DNA of 64,000 bases from Nemertoderma westbladi. Its lineage: Eukaryota > Xenacoelomorpha > Nemertodermatida > Nemertodermatidae. The DNA is taken from NCBI GenBank assembly GCA_032718475.1, contig JAUCBJ010005370.1, positions 53,952 to 117,951 of the forward strand, in the 5' to 3' direction. Positions 53,910-62,699 of this stretch are shown here, one piece after another (position 1 is the stretch's first letter; every line of letters begins with the position of its first letter). The notes below the pieces were generated by a model, which saw only the letters and a list, made by a program, of their open reading frames with translations, was not told the origin of the DNA and made no database searches. The position numbers and the translations under genes are program-made.

Positions 53910-54614
53910 CTACATATATTTGCAGTAATTATTATAATCAGCTAAAACACGGTATTCCCTAAATTTATACAAATAGTTATCTCTTTCTCTGATATTACTA
54001 AGAATACCGGAGGTCATCCAGGGCTCAGTGCGTTGTTTAAGACTAATTTCTTTAATTGGTGCTACAGTATTAAGTGCCTTTAAAAATATATCTTTAAAAA
54101 CAGTGTACGCAAGGTTAATGTCAGCGGCCTTAAAACAGGGTTCCCAGTCAGAATTAACTAACAAACTTAAAAAGCGTTCCTTGCTGTAATTTTTCATAGA
54201 CCTAACTGTTACTGTTTTATGATCCCCGAAAAAAGATTTTTGTGTCTTTCTTGTGCAAAAAACTATAAAATGATCGCTTAGACCTATAGGTAAAACCCCA
54301 GATTGAGAAATAATATCGGTATTATTACAAAGGATGTGATCTAGTAAAGTAGAAGTTTTACTGGTAATTCTGGTAGAATCTCGAATAATTTGTTTTAAAC
54401 CAAACAAATTTAAAATACTTTGGTACTGTTTACAGATGGGGGATGCTTTGTGATGGTAACAGATATTAAAATCACCTAAGAAATATATTTCACAGTCTGA
54501 CCTAAGATTACATAAAATTGTATTTTCAAAATTTTGCAAAAAATCTGATTGTTTAGGGGGCCGATATAAAGTACCGATTAAAATAGGTTTAGTTTTAGGA
54601 AGTAAAAGTTCCAC
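53910..54614 (-). CDS. LINE D endonuclease, C-terminal part
   Basis: 234 residues continuing the endonuclease after a frameshift: [49 protein letters not shown] and [12 protein letters not shown]; then a linker with [20 protein letters not shown]. The catalytic GDFN and SDH motifs are intact. Another small shift at about 53900 leads into the RT frame. Confidence 0.9.
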   Translation of the reverse strand: MELLLPKTKPILIGTLYRPPKQSDFLQNFENTILCNLRSDCEIYFLGDFNICYHHKASPICKQYQSILNLFGLKQIIRDSTRITSKTSTLLDHILCNNTDIISQSGVLPIGLSDHFIVFCTRKTQKSFFGDHKTVTVRSMKNYSKERFLSLLVNSDWEPCFKAADINLAYTVFKDIFLKALNTVAPIKEISLKQRTEPWMTSGILSNIRERDNYLYKFREYRVLADYNNYCKYM

Positions 54615-54627
54615 CAGTAAAACTTCG

Positions 54628-55335
54628 TCACAAAGTCTCTAAATCTTCCCTACGATTAAAAGCTAAATCACATCGAATGTAAGTACAGACACCACCACCG
54701 TGTCTGTCCCTATCCTTACGTAAAACTACATAATTATCAATATAAATTTCTCCATCAGAAACACTCTCATCGAGCCAAGTTTCAGAGATTGTTAAAACTG
54801 CTGGGTTGGATTTATTGATTAAAATACGAATTTCGGAAAGTTTTGGAAGCAGAGATCGTGCGTTTAAGTGCAAAAAATGCAGACCTTTTTTCTTAAAAAA
54901 ATTAAAAGTTTCACTCTCAGCATCACTTGGAGTTTGCAGAGGCGATGTGAGAAATGAATCGTCGGTTTCTGATTCTAAAATTGTATCATGAAAGGGAAGT
55001 TCGGTAAAAATACAGCTATTGCAGAGAAAACTTGGTTCAAGATTGTTTCTGGTGGAGAATAAATTACTGCGTTTCCTACGGTAACATTTTAAATGTACAA
55101 ATGTGTCACAACTCTCGCATTGGACGATCTTACTCCGAGAGTTTGTTCCTCGTTGACAGACGGGACAGTTGATCTTCGGGGCCCGCGTCCTGCTGGGTCC
55201 TGGGTTGGTCTCAATATCCCCAGCCAGAGACAGTAGACAGAGTTTAGCGATTAGGCCTCTAGATCGTGGATAGGAGACCCAAGATCTTCTTCCCCGACGA
55301 GAGCAGTAGAGGCTAAATCCACTCGTCGACCACAT
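54628..55335 (-). CDS. LINE D N-terminus: 2A-like peptide, PHD finger, endonuclease start
   Basis: 235 residues. Residues 34-47 read LLSLAGDIETNPGP, matching the DxExNPGP consensus of 2A peptides, which make ribosomes skip the Gly-Pro bond. N-terminal 2A-like sequences are known in CR1-like LINEs of sea urchin and other marine invertebrates. A PHD-type zinc finger follows at about 55-110 (CPVCQRG, CESCDTFVHLKC, CNSC; C4HC3 order). Endonuclease strands start near 150 (LHFLHLNARSLLPKL, LTISETWLDESV, DRDRHGGGVCTYI). The frame ends at a one-base shift after EDLETL. Confidence 0.9.
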   Translation of the reverse strand: MWSTSGFSLYCSRRGRRSWVSYPRSRGLIAKLCLLSLAGDIETNPGPSRTRAPKINCPVCQRGTNSRSKIVQCESCDTFVHLKCYRRKRSNLFSTRNNLEPSFLCNSCIFTELPFHDTILESETDDSFLTSPLQTPSDAESETFNFFKKKGLHFLHLNARSLLPKLSEIRILINKSNPAVLTISETWLDESVSDGEIYIDNYVVLRKDRDRHGGGVCTYIRCDLAFNRREDLETL

Positions 55336-55560
55336 CTCCGTCGATTCGGCGCGGCAGTTCGATAGACGGAATTTCGGTTAACACTATTGCTATAGACCCA
55401 GGGTGATGTAGGTGATTGATGCAGACTTGCATTAAAGTCTCCCAGGAATGTTAAGAATGCATGCTGATCCACTCCATCAGTATAGCTGCTTGTAGATTGT
55501 GGTAGAAATTTTCCACCTCCCCTACAGGGGCAACACTAGTTGGAGAGTAGCGGCGTCTGC

Positions 55561-55990
55561 TAATTACTGTATATAAAATTTTTCACGGTCATATTTCTAA
55601 TGGATATTGATAACCTCTTCCAGAGATCTAAAATGTCATCCCTCCGGGGCCACCAATATAAACTACACCAACGCCACTGTAGATCTGTAGCCGTAAGTAA
55701 TTCGTTCAATAACCGCATTGTTCCTGTTTGGAACACATTACCTAATGTTGTTGTATGTGCCCCCAATACTGATATTTTTAAGTCACACATTTATAATATT
55801 GATTTTACCTCTTACATAAAATTTAATAGAAATATGTAGTCCATTAACGGTCACATCGTGTTTTGTTTTTATTTACTTTTTGCCATAGCGTGAGAGGTTT
55901 GGTTTTTTATATTCTTGCTATATTTTATGTGCCTGTATGCATTTTTATTGTTTATTTACGGTGCTATGACTGTGGTATCTCCATACCTAT
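55561..55990 (+). mobile_element. CR1-like LINE 3' fragment F
   Basis: Open frame 55600-55839 reads SLRGHQYKLHQRHCRS, NSFNNRIVPVWNTLPNVVVC and DIFKSHIYNIDF, the conserved last block of CR1/Rex-type ORF2 proteins (RGHxYKL, NSFxNRIVxxWNxLP). A 3' untranslated region probably follows. The rest of the element is missing. Confidence 0.72.
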
Positions 55991-56085
55991 AAGCTATATA
56001 AATAATAGCATATAATGCTATATAGCAATAATATATAGCTATAAAGCAATAATAAAATATATAAGCTATAGCTATAAGCAACCAT
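55991..56085. repeat. AT-rich AGCTATA/TATAGCT low-complexity run
   Basis: Interleaved direct and inverted TATAAGCTATA, ATAGCATATAATGCTATAT and similar units. Confidence 0.75.
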
Positions 56086-56087
56086 GG

Positions 56088-56636
56088 ATGACTCATTCAG
56101 TGATCACCGCTGTACAACGGAAACAGGTATTCTTTCAGCGGTGGCGCTCATTTCGCACAGAGCAGAACCGTGATCGATATGTCCGTGCTAGACAGTATGC
56201 TGGAAGGGCGTGTTGGAAAGCTAAAAGGGACCATGAGGAACAAATAGCCGAACTTTCCAGCTCGAATCCGAAAGTTTTTTGGAAATATGTAAATTCCAAA
56301 AGGAAAAACAGGTGCCCATTAGGGCCACTTCGTAGTCAGAACGAAACTATGAGTTCGGAGTCAGGGATGGCGGAAATTTTCAGTGAGACATTTGCTGCGG
56401 TTTTCTCCAATGATGAGGACATTCCGAGTGGGTATTGCCCGGACACTAGTCACATTGGTGCTAATGTTACTCCATTAGAGAATATCGACTTTTCAGTTGA
56501 TGATGTACTCGAGTCATTGAGCGAGCTTAATCCCAATAAGTCTGCCGGCCCTGACCTTCTTCATAGTAGGGTTATTAAGGAATTGGCAAGCGTACTTGCC
56601 GTTCCGTGTCACAGTATTATTTCGACGATCTTTTGA
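56088..56636 (+). pseudogene. LINE E linker and RT fingers
   Basis: 182 residues: QRKQVFFQRWRSFRTEQNRD, NPKVFWKYVNSKRKNR, SELNPNKSAGPDLLHSRVIK. This is the conserved region between endonuclease and RT and the first RT motif (NKSAGPDxLxxRVIKE). A frameshift moves the rest to the frame starting near 56596. Confidence 0.82.
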
Positions 56637-58007
56637 CACTGGTGAGGTACCAGACGATTGGCGTATAGCAATTATTAATCCTCTGCTCAAGAAACCCCCG
56701 AAACACAATCCTGAGAATTACCGGCCCATCTCCCTCACGTGCATCTTGGCTAAGGTTTGTGAAAAGTTTATCAGAGATGCTATGGTTTATCATTTCGAAT
56801 CAAATGATCTGTTCACAGATTCACAGCATGGCGGTAGGTCCCACCGATCCACGGTTACTCAACTATTGGAAGTACTAGAAGATTTCTGTTCCTATGTAGA
56901 CGATTTACACACTCTTGGTGCCGATGTAGTATATCTTGATCTGCGACGTGCATTTGATACGGTATCACATAAGTTGCTTCTCCAAAAGTTGAATGCGTAC
57001 GGGATCAAGGGTAATGTGGCTGTGTGGGTCTGCAATTTTCTCACTGACCGTACGCAGTGTGTACGTGTAAACGGGGTATTGAGTGGGTATCGGGTGGTTT
57101 CCAGTGGTGTGCCGCAAGGTACGGTGACCGCGCCAATTCTGTTCTTGATCTTTGTGAATGATATTCCGGATATGGTATCGTCGATTTGCAAAATCTTTGT
57201 TGATGACACCAAAATTTATAGGTCAATTCATAGTTCAGTGGATCTTGATATTCTCCAGACCGATCTAGACTCACTTGTCGATTGGGCTAGTCGTTGGCAT
57301 CTCCATTTCAACCCTTCAAAATGTAAGGTGATTCATCTAGGGCGTGAGAATCCTCAGTATTCATACTTATTGAATGGCAACGTTCTAGAAACTGTTAGTG
57401 AAGAAAAAGATCTGGGTGTGACCTTCAGTTCCAACTTGTCGTTTTCAACTCATTGTACCACCATCGCTGCCCGAGCGACCCGAATTCTCAACCTTGTGAA
57501 GCACACGTTTACATTTATGGAACCACGAATGTTTCTAAACCTGTATCGATCCATTATACGTCCCCTTCTTGAGTACGCTACTGTTGTTTGGTACCCCTAC
57601 CAACAGAAAGACATAGAGTTAGTAGAACGAGTTCAACATCGTGCTACCAAAATTGTTCCCTCCCTTCATGATATGACGTACGAAGAACGCCTCCAGTCAC
57701 TTTGTATACCTACATTGATATACAGACGGATTCGAGCCGATATGATAAATACATACAAGTTCGTTCATAGGATTGATAGGGTCGACTTAAGTAAATTCTT
57801 TGAATTCAAAAACCAACGTCACTCCTACGCTACCCGAGGGTCGTCTTTAGCGCTATACAAACGGAATACTGCTGGTCACCATTTGCCTCATGTCAACAGT
57901 TTCGCGACTAGGGTCGTGAATATATGGAATAGGTTAAGTGAAGACATAGTGAATGCGCGTGATATCCTTGGAAATCCGTCCGTAAATATCTTTAAGAACC
58001 GTCCCGA
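56596..58007 (+). pseudogene. LINE E reverse transcriptase
   Basis: About 470 residues of element E: FDTGEVPDDWRIAIINPLLK, NYRPISLTCILAKVCEKFIR, QHGGRSHRSTVTQLLEVLED, motif A DVVYLDLRRAFDTVSHKLLL, SSGVPQGTVTAPILFLIFVN, motif C KIFVDDTKIYRSI, WHLHFNPSKCKVIHLG, KDLGVTFSSNL and the C-terminal block HSYATRGSSL and NSFATRVVNIWNRL. The usual GSVLGPILF is GTVTAPILF and FADD is FVDD. The last residues after FKNR are encoded by A5. Confidence 0.88.
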
Positions 58008-58283
58008 CTCAAACAGACTACAGCGGCCAAGAATGCAGTTAAGGCTGCATCTAGGTCCCTGAACAGGCAGTACTCTGTTAATCTACAGGAGCTAATAAAC
58101 CAACAGGTTGATGCCATCAATGATGCTGACGACAGCAGGCAATCATCCCAGGCATGGAAATCGATCAATCTGCTTACTGGGCGGAAAAGCCAACCAACCA
58201 CCAAGGTTAAGGCTGAATCACCAGCCGATCGCCTCAATGGTTGGAAAGCCCACTTTGAAAAGCTCCTCAATAATGACAGGGTA

Positions 58284-58526
58284 TTGCCTGATAACTTTAT
58301 AGAAGTAAAAGTGTCTGAGTCTGTACTCCCAGATATTCCCATTGGCGATATCTCCTTTGCAGAAGTGAAGGCTGCTGCAAAGAGCATTAAGACCAATCGT
58401 GCCAGTGGAGTAGATGGTGTTCCCCCTGAGGTCTTTAAAATACCTGAGTGTTTAAAGCTCATCTATTCCCATCATAGTAGACATGTACCGTACAACAAGA
58501 GTCCCACAAGAAATGAAAACAAATAA
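58284..58526 (+). pseudogene. Family A copy A5, linker piece
   Basis: Reads MPDNFIEVKVSESVLPDIPI and SIKTNRASGVDGVPPEVFKI up to the single-base frameshift; it continues in the frame of the next entry. Confidence 0.8.
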
Positions 58527-59895
58527 GTTGGTGCCAGTTCCCAAGAAGGGCAACCTAACACTCTATGGTTCTTTTCGGGGAATCTCATTGATCTCGATTG
58601 CTGCAAAACTATACAATAGAATTCTATTAAATCGCATCAGGGATCCCATTGAGAGACTGCTACGTGGAAATCAGAATGGGTTCCGTAAAGGTCGTGGGAC
58701 CATGGAGCCCATTTTGGCACTTAGAAGGATAATTGAAGAGTTATCAAAAAAGAAAGACAGGCATCTGGCTGTTATCTTTGTTGACTTCTTCAAGGCCTTT
58801 GATTCAGTCTCTCGCTCACGTATGTTCAGCATACTTTCATTATATGGGATTCCTGATGAAATTATTGCAGCAATCAGATCAGTATACGATGGTTCGACAA
58901 CATTTGTGTCTACTGTTGACGGTGACACAGAACCATTTGAAGTGTTATGGGGCGTCCTCCAAGGAGACACACTTGCACCATTCTTGTTCATTATTGTGGT
59001 TGACTATGTTCTACGCATGTCCTTAGATCATCATAATGATGATGGGGTGATGATAACTCCACCTACTGGCTCCAGAAGTCGAGGAAATCCTGCCAAGTAC
59101 CTAACTGATCTAGACTTTGCTGATGACTTAGGAGTACTCTCAGAATCATTAGAAGGAGCCCAACGGCTCCTCAGCTCATTAGAACATGCTGCTTCTAGTG
59201 TTGGTCTTTTTATTAACTCCAAAAAGACCAAAATTCTGACAGTTAACTTTGAAAGTCCTCAGCAAGTCTCTGATCGGATGAGCATAAGCTCAAAGGATGG
59301 TATGCTTGAGCATGTGGACGACTTCTGTTACCTGGGATCATGGATCCGGAAGTCAGGTGAGGACCTTCGAATACGTAAGGGAAAGGCATGGGCAGCCTTG
59401 AATAGGCTTTCCAGGATTTGGAAGTCACCTAGAATTAATCGGAAACTTAAGGCCCGATTATTTAGAGCAGCAGTAGTTCCAGTACTCCTCTACGGGAGTC
59501 CATGCTGGGCTCTAACTGCTGAGGACACCAAATCTCTGGATGGCACATTCACAAGAATGCTACGCCGGGTACATTGTGTCAAGTACAATGCACACATCTC
59601 CAACCAGACACTATATAACATTGGAGGTGTCTCATTGGTTCCCCCAAGCTTGACACTAGAACAAAATCGCCTCCGCTTTGCAGGACATTGCTTTCGCCGT
59701 GAGGACCAGCCAGTGCATAATCTTGTACTTTGGCAGCCTCATGGAGTGAATAAGCATGGTGGACAGCCCATGACTTTCTTGAGACGCATCTTAAAGGACA
59801 CTGGCCTTAAAGATGCGGATGATCTAGCAAATGTCATGGGTGATAGGGAGTTGTGGCGGTGCAATTTTGTTGACAAGCCGGCACAGCATTCTTAA
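58483..59895 (+). CDS. Family A reverse transcriptase, 470 residues (copy A5)
   Basis: Complete RT core and C-terminus of an RTE-like LINE. Domains: fingers (KLVPVPKKGNLTLYGSFRGI, AAKLYNRILLNRI, NGFRKGRGTMEPI), motif A VIFVDFFKAFDSVSR near residue 100, LWGVLQGDTLAPFLFIIVVD, motif C LDFADDLGVLSES, VDDFCYLGSWIRKSGEDLRI, AAVVPVLLYGSPCWALT and the C-terminal LRFAGHCFRREDQPVHNLVL. All catalytic Asp are present. Stop near 59895, then a short 3' end and the (TAG)n tail. It could serve as the family's reference copy. Confidence 0.93.
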   Translation: MYRTTRVPQEMKTNKLVPVPKKGNLTLYGSFRGISLISIAAKLYNRILLNRIRDPIERLLRGNQNGFRKGRGTMEPILALRRIIEELSKKKDRHLAVIFVDFFKAFDSVSRSRMFSILSLYGIPDEIIAAIRSVYDGSTTFVSTVDGDTEPFEVLWGVLQGDTLAPFLFIIVVDYVLRMSLDHHNDDGVMITPPTGSRSRGNPAKYLTDLDFADDLGVLSESLEGAQRLLSSLEHAASSVGLFINSKKTKILTVNFESPQQVSDRMSISSKDGMLEHVDDFCYLGSWIRKSGEDLRIRKGKAWAALNRLSRIWKSPRINRKLKARLFRAAVVPVLLYGSPCWALTAEDTKSLDGTFTRMLRRVHCVKYNAHISNQTLYNIGGVSLVPPSLTLEQNRLRFAGHCFRREDQPVHNLVLWQPHGVNKHGGQPMTFLRRILKDTGLKDADDLANVMGDRELWRCNFVDKPAQHS

Positions 59896-60036
59896 AAATG
59901 CAGCTGCAATGCAGCATGCCGATCCTAGTAGTAGTAGTAGACAAGGCCATGGAGGCCATTATGAACATATACAGTGATGTCCCCGTGCAACAAGTAGCCA
60001 GTGCGCATTTTACTCTCCACCGGTACCTTTATTGAT

Positions 60037-60479
60037 TTTACAATGTCCCGTTCCCCCCAACGTTTAAAAATTTTTATTTTTAAATCCCAGATTTATTTTA
60101 TTTTATTTTATTTTACGTGATTTTATTGTATTGTATATGGTCATTGGTCATGACCAATGACCATATCGTATCGTATTTTGAGTGTAATTGTAATTTGCAT
60201 TTCATCATATTTTCAACCAATAGAGAAATTAATTATCTTTTTGATGATGTACACCAATAGGTGTATTTGAGTGCAATAATAATAATAATTGTACTTATTT
60301 TAAAATTTAATAATTTTTTAAACAGTGGAAAACCTACTGTATAATTGTGTAATAATTATATTTCCCGTGTTTATTATTATTTAGCAACAATGCCGTGTAA
60401 CACGCAGTAGCGTATTTATAAGTTGATGCCAGGTATAATTGTTTGTTGTATTATGTATTTTAACATGTGTGGCGAAATA
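60037..60479 (+). other. 3' untranslated region of LINE E, with palindrome
   Basis: Non-coding. It contains (ATTTT)n-like sequence near 60097-60117, the palindrome at 60135-60166, and ends in the (CTAAA)n tail. Confidence 0.5.
60135..60166. repeat. Perfect 32-bp palindrome
   Basis: Left half ATATGGTCATTGGTCA, right half its exact reverse complement, no spacer. Within each half GGTCA occurs in direct repeat. Confidence 0.93.
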
Positions 60480-60500
60480 AACTAAACTAAACTAAACTAA

Positions 60501-61213
60501 ATACCCAAATAATATAATATTGTTTCAGGGATTCAGGCTTTTGCCTTTTAACCTTTTGGTGTCAGAATTCTGTTCTGATAGTCTGCAGGAGCAGGACTAT
60601 GCCAGGCCAGTAAGCCTTACCTTACACTCTACGTCTACAGCAGGACAGCTCTACGCTCTACCTGTCCACTGAACTGCTTTACGTACATGTTACAGTGTTA
60701 CCGGTACAGTACCTGCTAGTAGTAATGGTTACCCCTCTTTGGCGACAGTTTGGTCCTACTTCACACCTTGGGTGTTAAGTAGGTCATTAATTAATTAACC
60801 AATTAATTAATTGGTCGATTAAACAATTAATTAATTGTTTAATCAATCGATTCGTATCAAATAATGTTGCCAAAGGCAATTTAATTTGATACAAATCAAT
60901 CAGATAGGGGACGCGAGATGAATAAATTGTACTATAACAAACGAAATATACAATACAATAGGCACTGTGCGGCCCAGTTTAGCCCCGAGTCATCCCTCAA
61001 TAATCTGTGGCTGTTTGGGCTCTTATTAACTATAGCATGACTAACCCAAACATCAATGCGTGAATGGGGCCTGCGTGAATGGGGCATGCCACAGAGCTTA
61101 AATTATTCATACCCACAGCTTCGTTATTATATCAATTCGTCCAAGAAATTATAATAAACATCTGCTCTTGCAATAGATTATTCTTCTTTCACAACTCCAT
61201 TCTAACCTCCCTC
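60501..61213. other. Intergenic region upstream of the zinc-finger gene
   Basis: No coding sequence. It contains a perfect 28-bp palindrome at 60817-60844 (half site GATTAAACAATTAA) and AATTAATT-rich sequence around it. Confidence 0.6.
60817..60844. repeat. Perfect 28-bp AT-rich palindrome
   Basis: Half site GATTAAACAATTAA followed by its reverse complement. A smaller palindrome, ACCAATTAATTAATTGGT, lies just before it. Confidence 0.9.
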
Positions 61214-61220
61214 TATAAAA
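61214..61220 (+). promoter_or_regulatory. Candidate TATA box
   Basis: TATAAAA in CTCTATAAAAGCCCCC, about 145 bases before the ATG at 61361. A GC-rich edge on an AT-rich background makes it stand out. Transcription start not determined. Confidence 0.5.
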
Positions 61221-61360
61221 GCCCCCAGTCACCGCATTCCCATTCATTCTCTAATTTTTATTTTTAAAAGTTTTATTTATTTTCATAAAAGTTTTATTTA
61301 TTTAAAATTATGTAAAATCATTTATCGAAAACTCATAATATCAATTGACATTGCTATATA

Positions 61361-62329
61361 ATGCCTAGTTATGAAAAATGTTTGGTTTGTAATAAAGAAA
61401 TGAGACAAGACAATCTATCTCGTCACATGGAAAGACATAGAAAGGATAAACTAATGGATCCATTACCAAAGAAATTTAAAAAATCCGAAGATATTTTTAG
61501 TGAAGATGAAAAGAAAAAGAGAGTTGAGCGTGATATATTAAAGATAAAACAGACAACAGAAAATAAATTTCATAAAGTTATGAATATTTTGAAAAGGATA
61601 CAAAAACAGTTACCCCTAGAAAATGATGAAAATTTGAGTGAGGAAAGTGAAGAAGAAGAGGACGATGAGATGGAGAATGAAAATAGTGAGGGTCAGGATG
61701 AAGTTGAAGAGAGTGAGGTTGAGAACGAAGTGAGTGAAGGTCAGGAAGATGACGAAGAAAGTGAAGGTCAGGAAGAGGGTGAAGATAGCGAAGGTCAGGA
61801 AGAGAATGAAGAAAGCGAAGGTCAGGAAGACGATGAAGAAAGTGAAGGCGGGGAAGAGGATGACGAAAGTGAAGGTCAGAAAGAGGATGAAGAAAGTGAA
61901 GGTCATGAAGAGGACGAAGAAAGTGAAGGTCAGGAAAGTGAAGAAGATGATGAAAATGATAATAATAAGGAAATATTGAGACAATTACTTGGAAATAAGA
62001 ATAAATTGCGGAAAATTATTAAACATTTAGAAGAGAATGATGAAAATAAAGAAGAGATATTGAGACAAATATTAGGAAACAAAAATCAAATACGGAAATT
62101 TATTAAACAAATGGAAGAAAATGAGGAAAATAGAGAAGAGATATTAAGACAGGTTCTGGGAAATAAAAGTAAATTACTGAAAATGAATGAACAATTGAAT
62201 GAAATTAAGAAACAGTTGGTTAATGAGGAAGATGAAATTAAAGAAAATCAACCAGCTTTTACTTATTTTCGAAGACCTATAACATCAAACTCTCGTACAG
62301 TATTTGCTCGCGCAGGACGACGCTATTGA
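61361..62329 (+). CDS. Acidic-repeat protein with one C2H2 finger, unknown function
   Basis: 322 residues, single exon, clear ATG and TGA. N-terminal C2H2 finger C7-x2-C10-x11-H22-x3-H26 (YEKCLVCNKEMRQDNLSRHM). A basic region (PLPKKFKKSED) and helix to about 90. Then about 110 residues of acidic repeats of the form ESEGQEEDE (period near 9 residues, 27 bp). After that three copies of a roughly 28-residue unit containing EEILRQ, LGNK and IRKxIK-like sequence, probably helical. The C-terminus is TFARAGRRY-like and basic. No transposon signature and no paralogue in the window. It could be a nuclear factor or a gene captured from a virus-like element. I do not recognise it. Confidence 0.72.
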   Translation: MPSYEKCLVCNKEMRQDNLSRHMERHRKDKLMDPLPKKFKKSEDIFSEDEKKKRVERDILKIKQTTENKFHKVMNILKRIQKQLPLENDENLSEESEEEEDDEMENENSEGQDEVEESEVENEVSEGQEDDEESEGQEEGEDSEGQEENEESEGQEDDEESEGGEEDDESEGQKEDEESEGHEEDEESEGQESEEDDENDNNKEILRQLLGNKNKLRKIIKHLEENDENKEEILRQILGNKNQIRKFIKQMEENEENREEILRQVLGNKSKLLKMNEQLNEIKKQLVNEEDEIKENQPAFTYFRRPITSNSRTVFARAGRRY

Positions 62330-62690
62330 CATTTGTTTGTTTGAGTTCCTTTCATAATAGTATTAGGACTATTTATCCATAACATTTATATTAGTATTAG
62401 GATTATTTATCCCTAATTATTATATTAGTATTATAAATGTATTTGCCAACAATATTTATTACTATTAGGTCTATTTATTCAAGAAATTATATGTTTTTAT
62501 AATATATTTTGGAAAATTAGTCGACTAAGTCATAATTTTTAAAACTTTAAATAAGGGTGGAGTTATTTTATAAAGTTAAGAAGAGTGAATCAATGGAGGC
62601 AACATGAAGTCTAATCTCTTGACATTTACTCGTAAGACCGCACATTAACTCCCAAGGTTGCATACTATCACTATAGCTGGGAGAGTCAAA
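62330..62690. other. 3' flank of the zinc-finger gene
   Basis: AT-rich, with two to three imperfect copies of ATATTAGTATTAGGATTATT between about 62358 and 62480. No coding sequence. Confidence 0.5.
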
Positions 62691-62699
62691 GCTAGTATA

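Larger units (their letters stand above)
51664..55360 (-). mobile_element. CR1/L2-like LINE D, copy 2, near full length
   Basis: 3.7 kb, inserted in A4 within the endonuclease region. It has an (ATCT)n tail at the low-coordinate end (GATAGATAGATAGA on the forward strand, from about 51664) and a 5' end only 25 bases before the first Met. Target duplication is no more than 3-5 bp and merges with the tail. It encodes a 2A-like peptide, PHD finger, endonuclease and RT in three consecutive frames separated by two small frameshifts (near 54620 and 53900). Confidence 0.93.
49507..55550 (-). mobile_element. Family A copy A4, split by LINE D copy 2
   Basis: Pieces on the reverse strand: 55550-55361 (endonuclease, CYSPTSVAPVEEVENFYQNL-like to NRNSV) and 51663-49507 (endonuclease end, linker, RT). 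It is truncated at both ends; the 3' end stops within the C-terminal RT region and has no (TAG)n tail. There is a small A/T-rich insertion near 50650-50697 and another near 49848-49888. Catalytic residues are lost (FVGFFKAFDS, FADE). Dead copy. Confidence 0.9.
58008..59940 (+). mobile_element. Family A copy A5, 5'-truncated, (TAG)n tail
   Basis: Begins in the linker (CCCGACTCAAACAGACTACA, also present in A4 at about 51140) and ends with TAG repeats at 59926-59940. It is inserted in LINE E; no clear target duplication beyond a shared GAC. One extra T at about 58469 shifts the frame; otherwise it is the best RT copy of the family here. Confidence 0.93.
56086..60500 (+). mobile_element. CR1-like LINE E, split by family A copy A5
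   Basis: Pieces: 56086-58007 and 59941-60500. The protein before the insertion ends ...SVNIFKNR and after it resumes DKAMEAIMNIYSDVPVQQVA to a stop near 60036, the usual LINE C-terminus. A 3' untranslated region runs to AATAAACTAAACTAAACTAA at about 60480-60500, a (CTAAA)n tail. The 5' part (endonuclease) is missing. One frameshift near 56620. Confidence 0.82.

Noticed and set aside
61616-61984. Reverse-strand frame rich in Phe and Leu that looks like a membrane protein
   Set aside because: It is the antisense shadow of the acidic repeats of the + strand gene.
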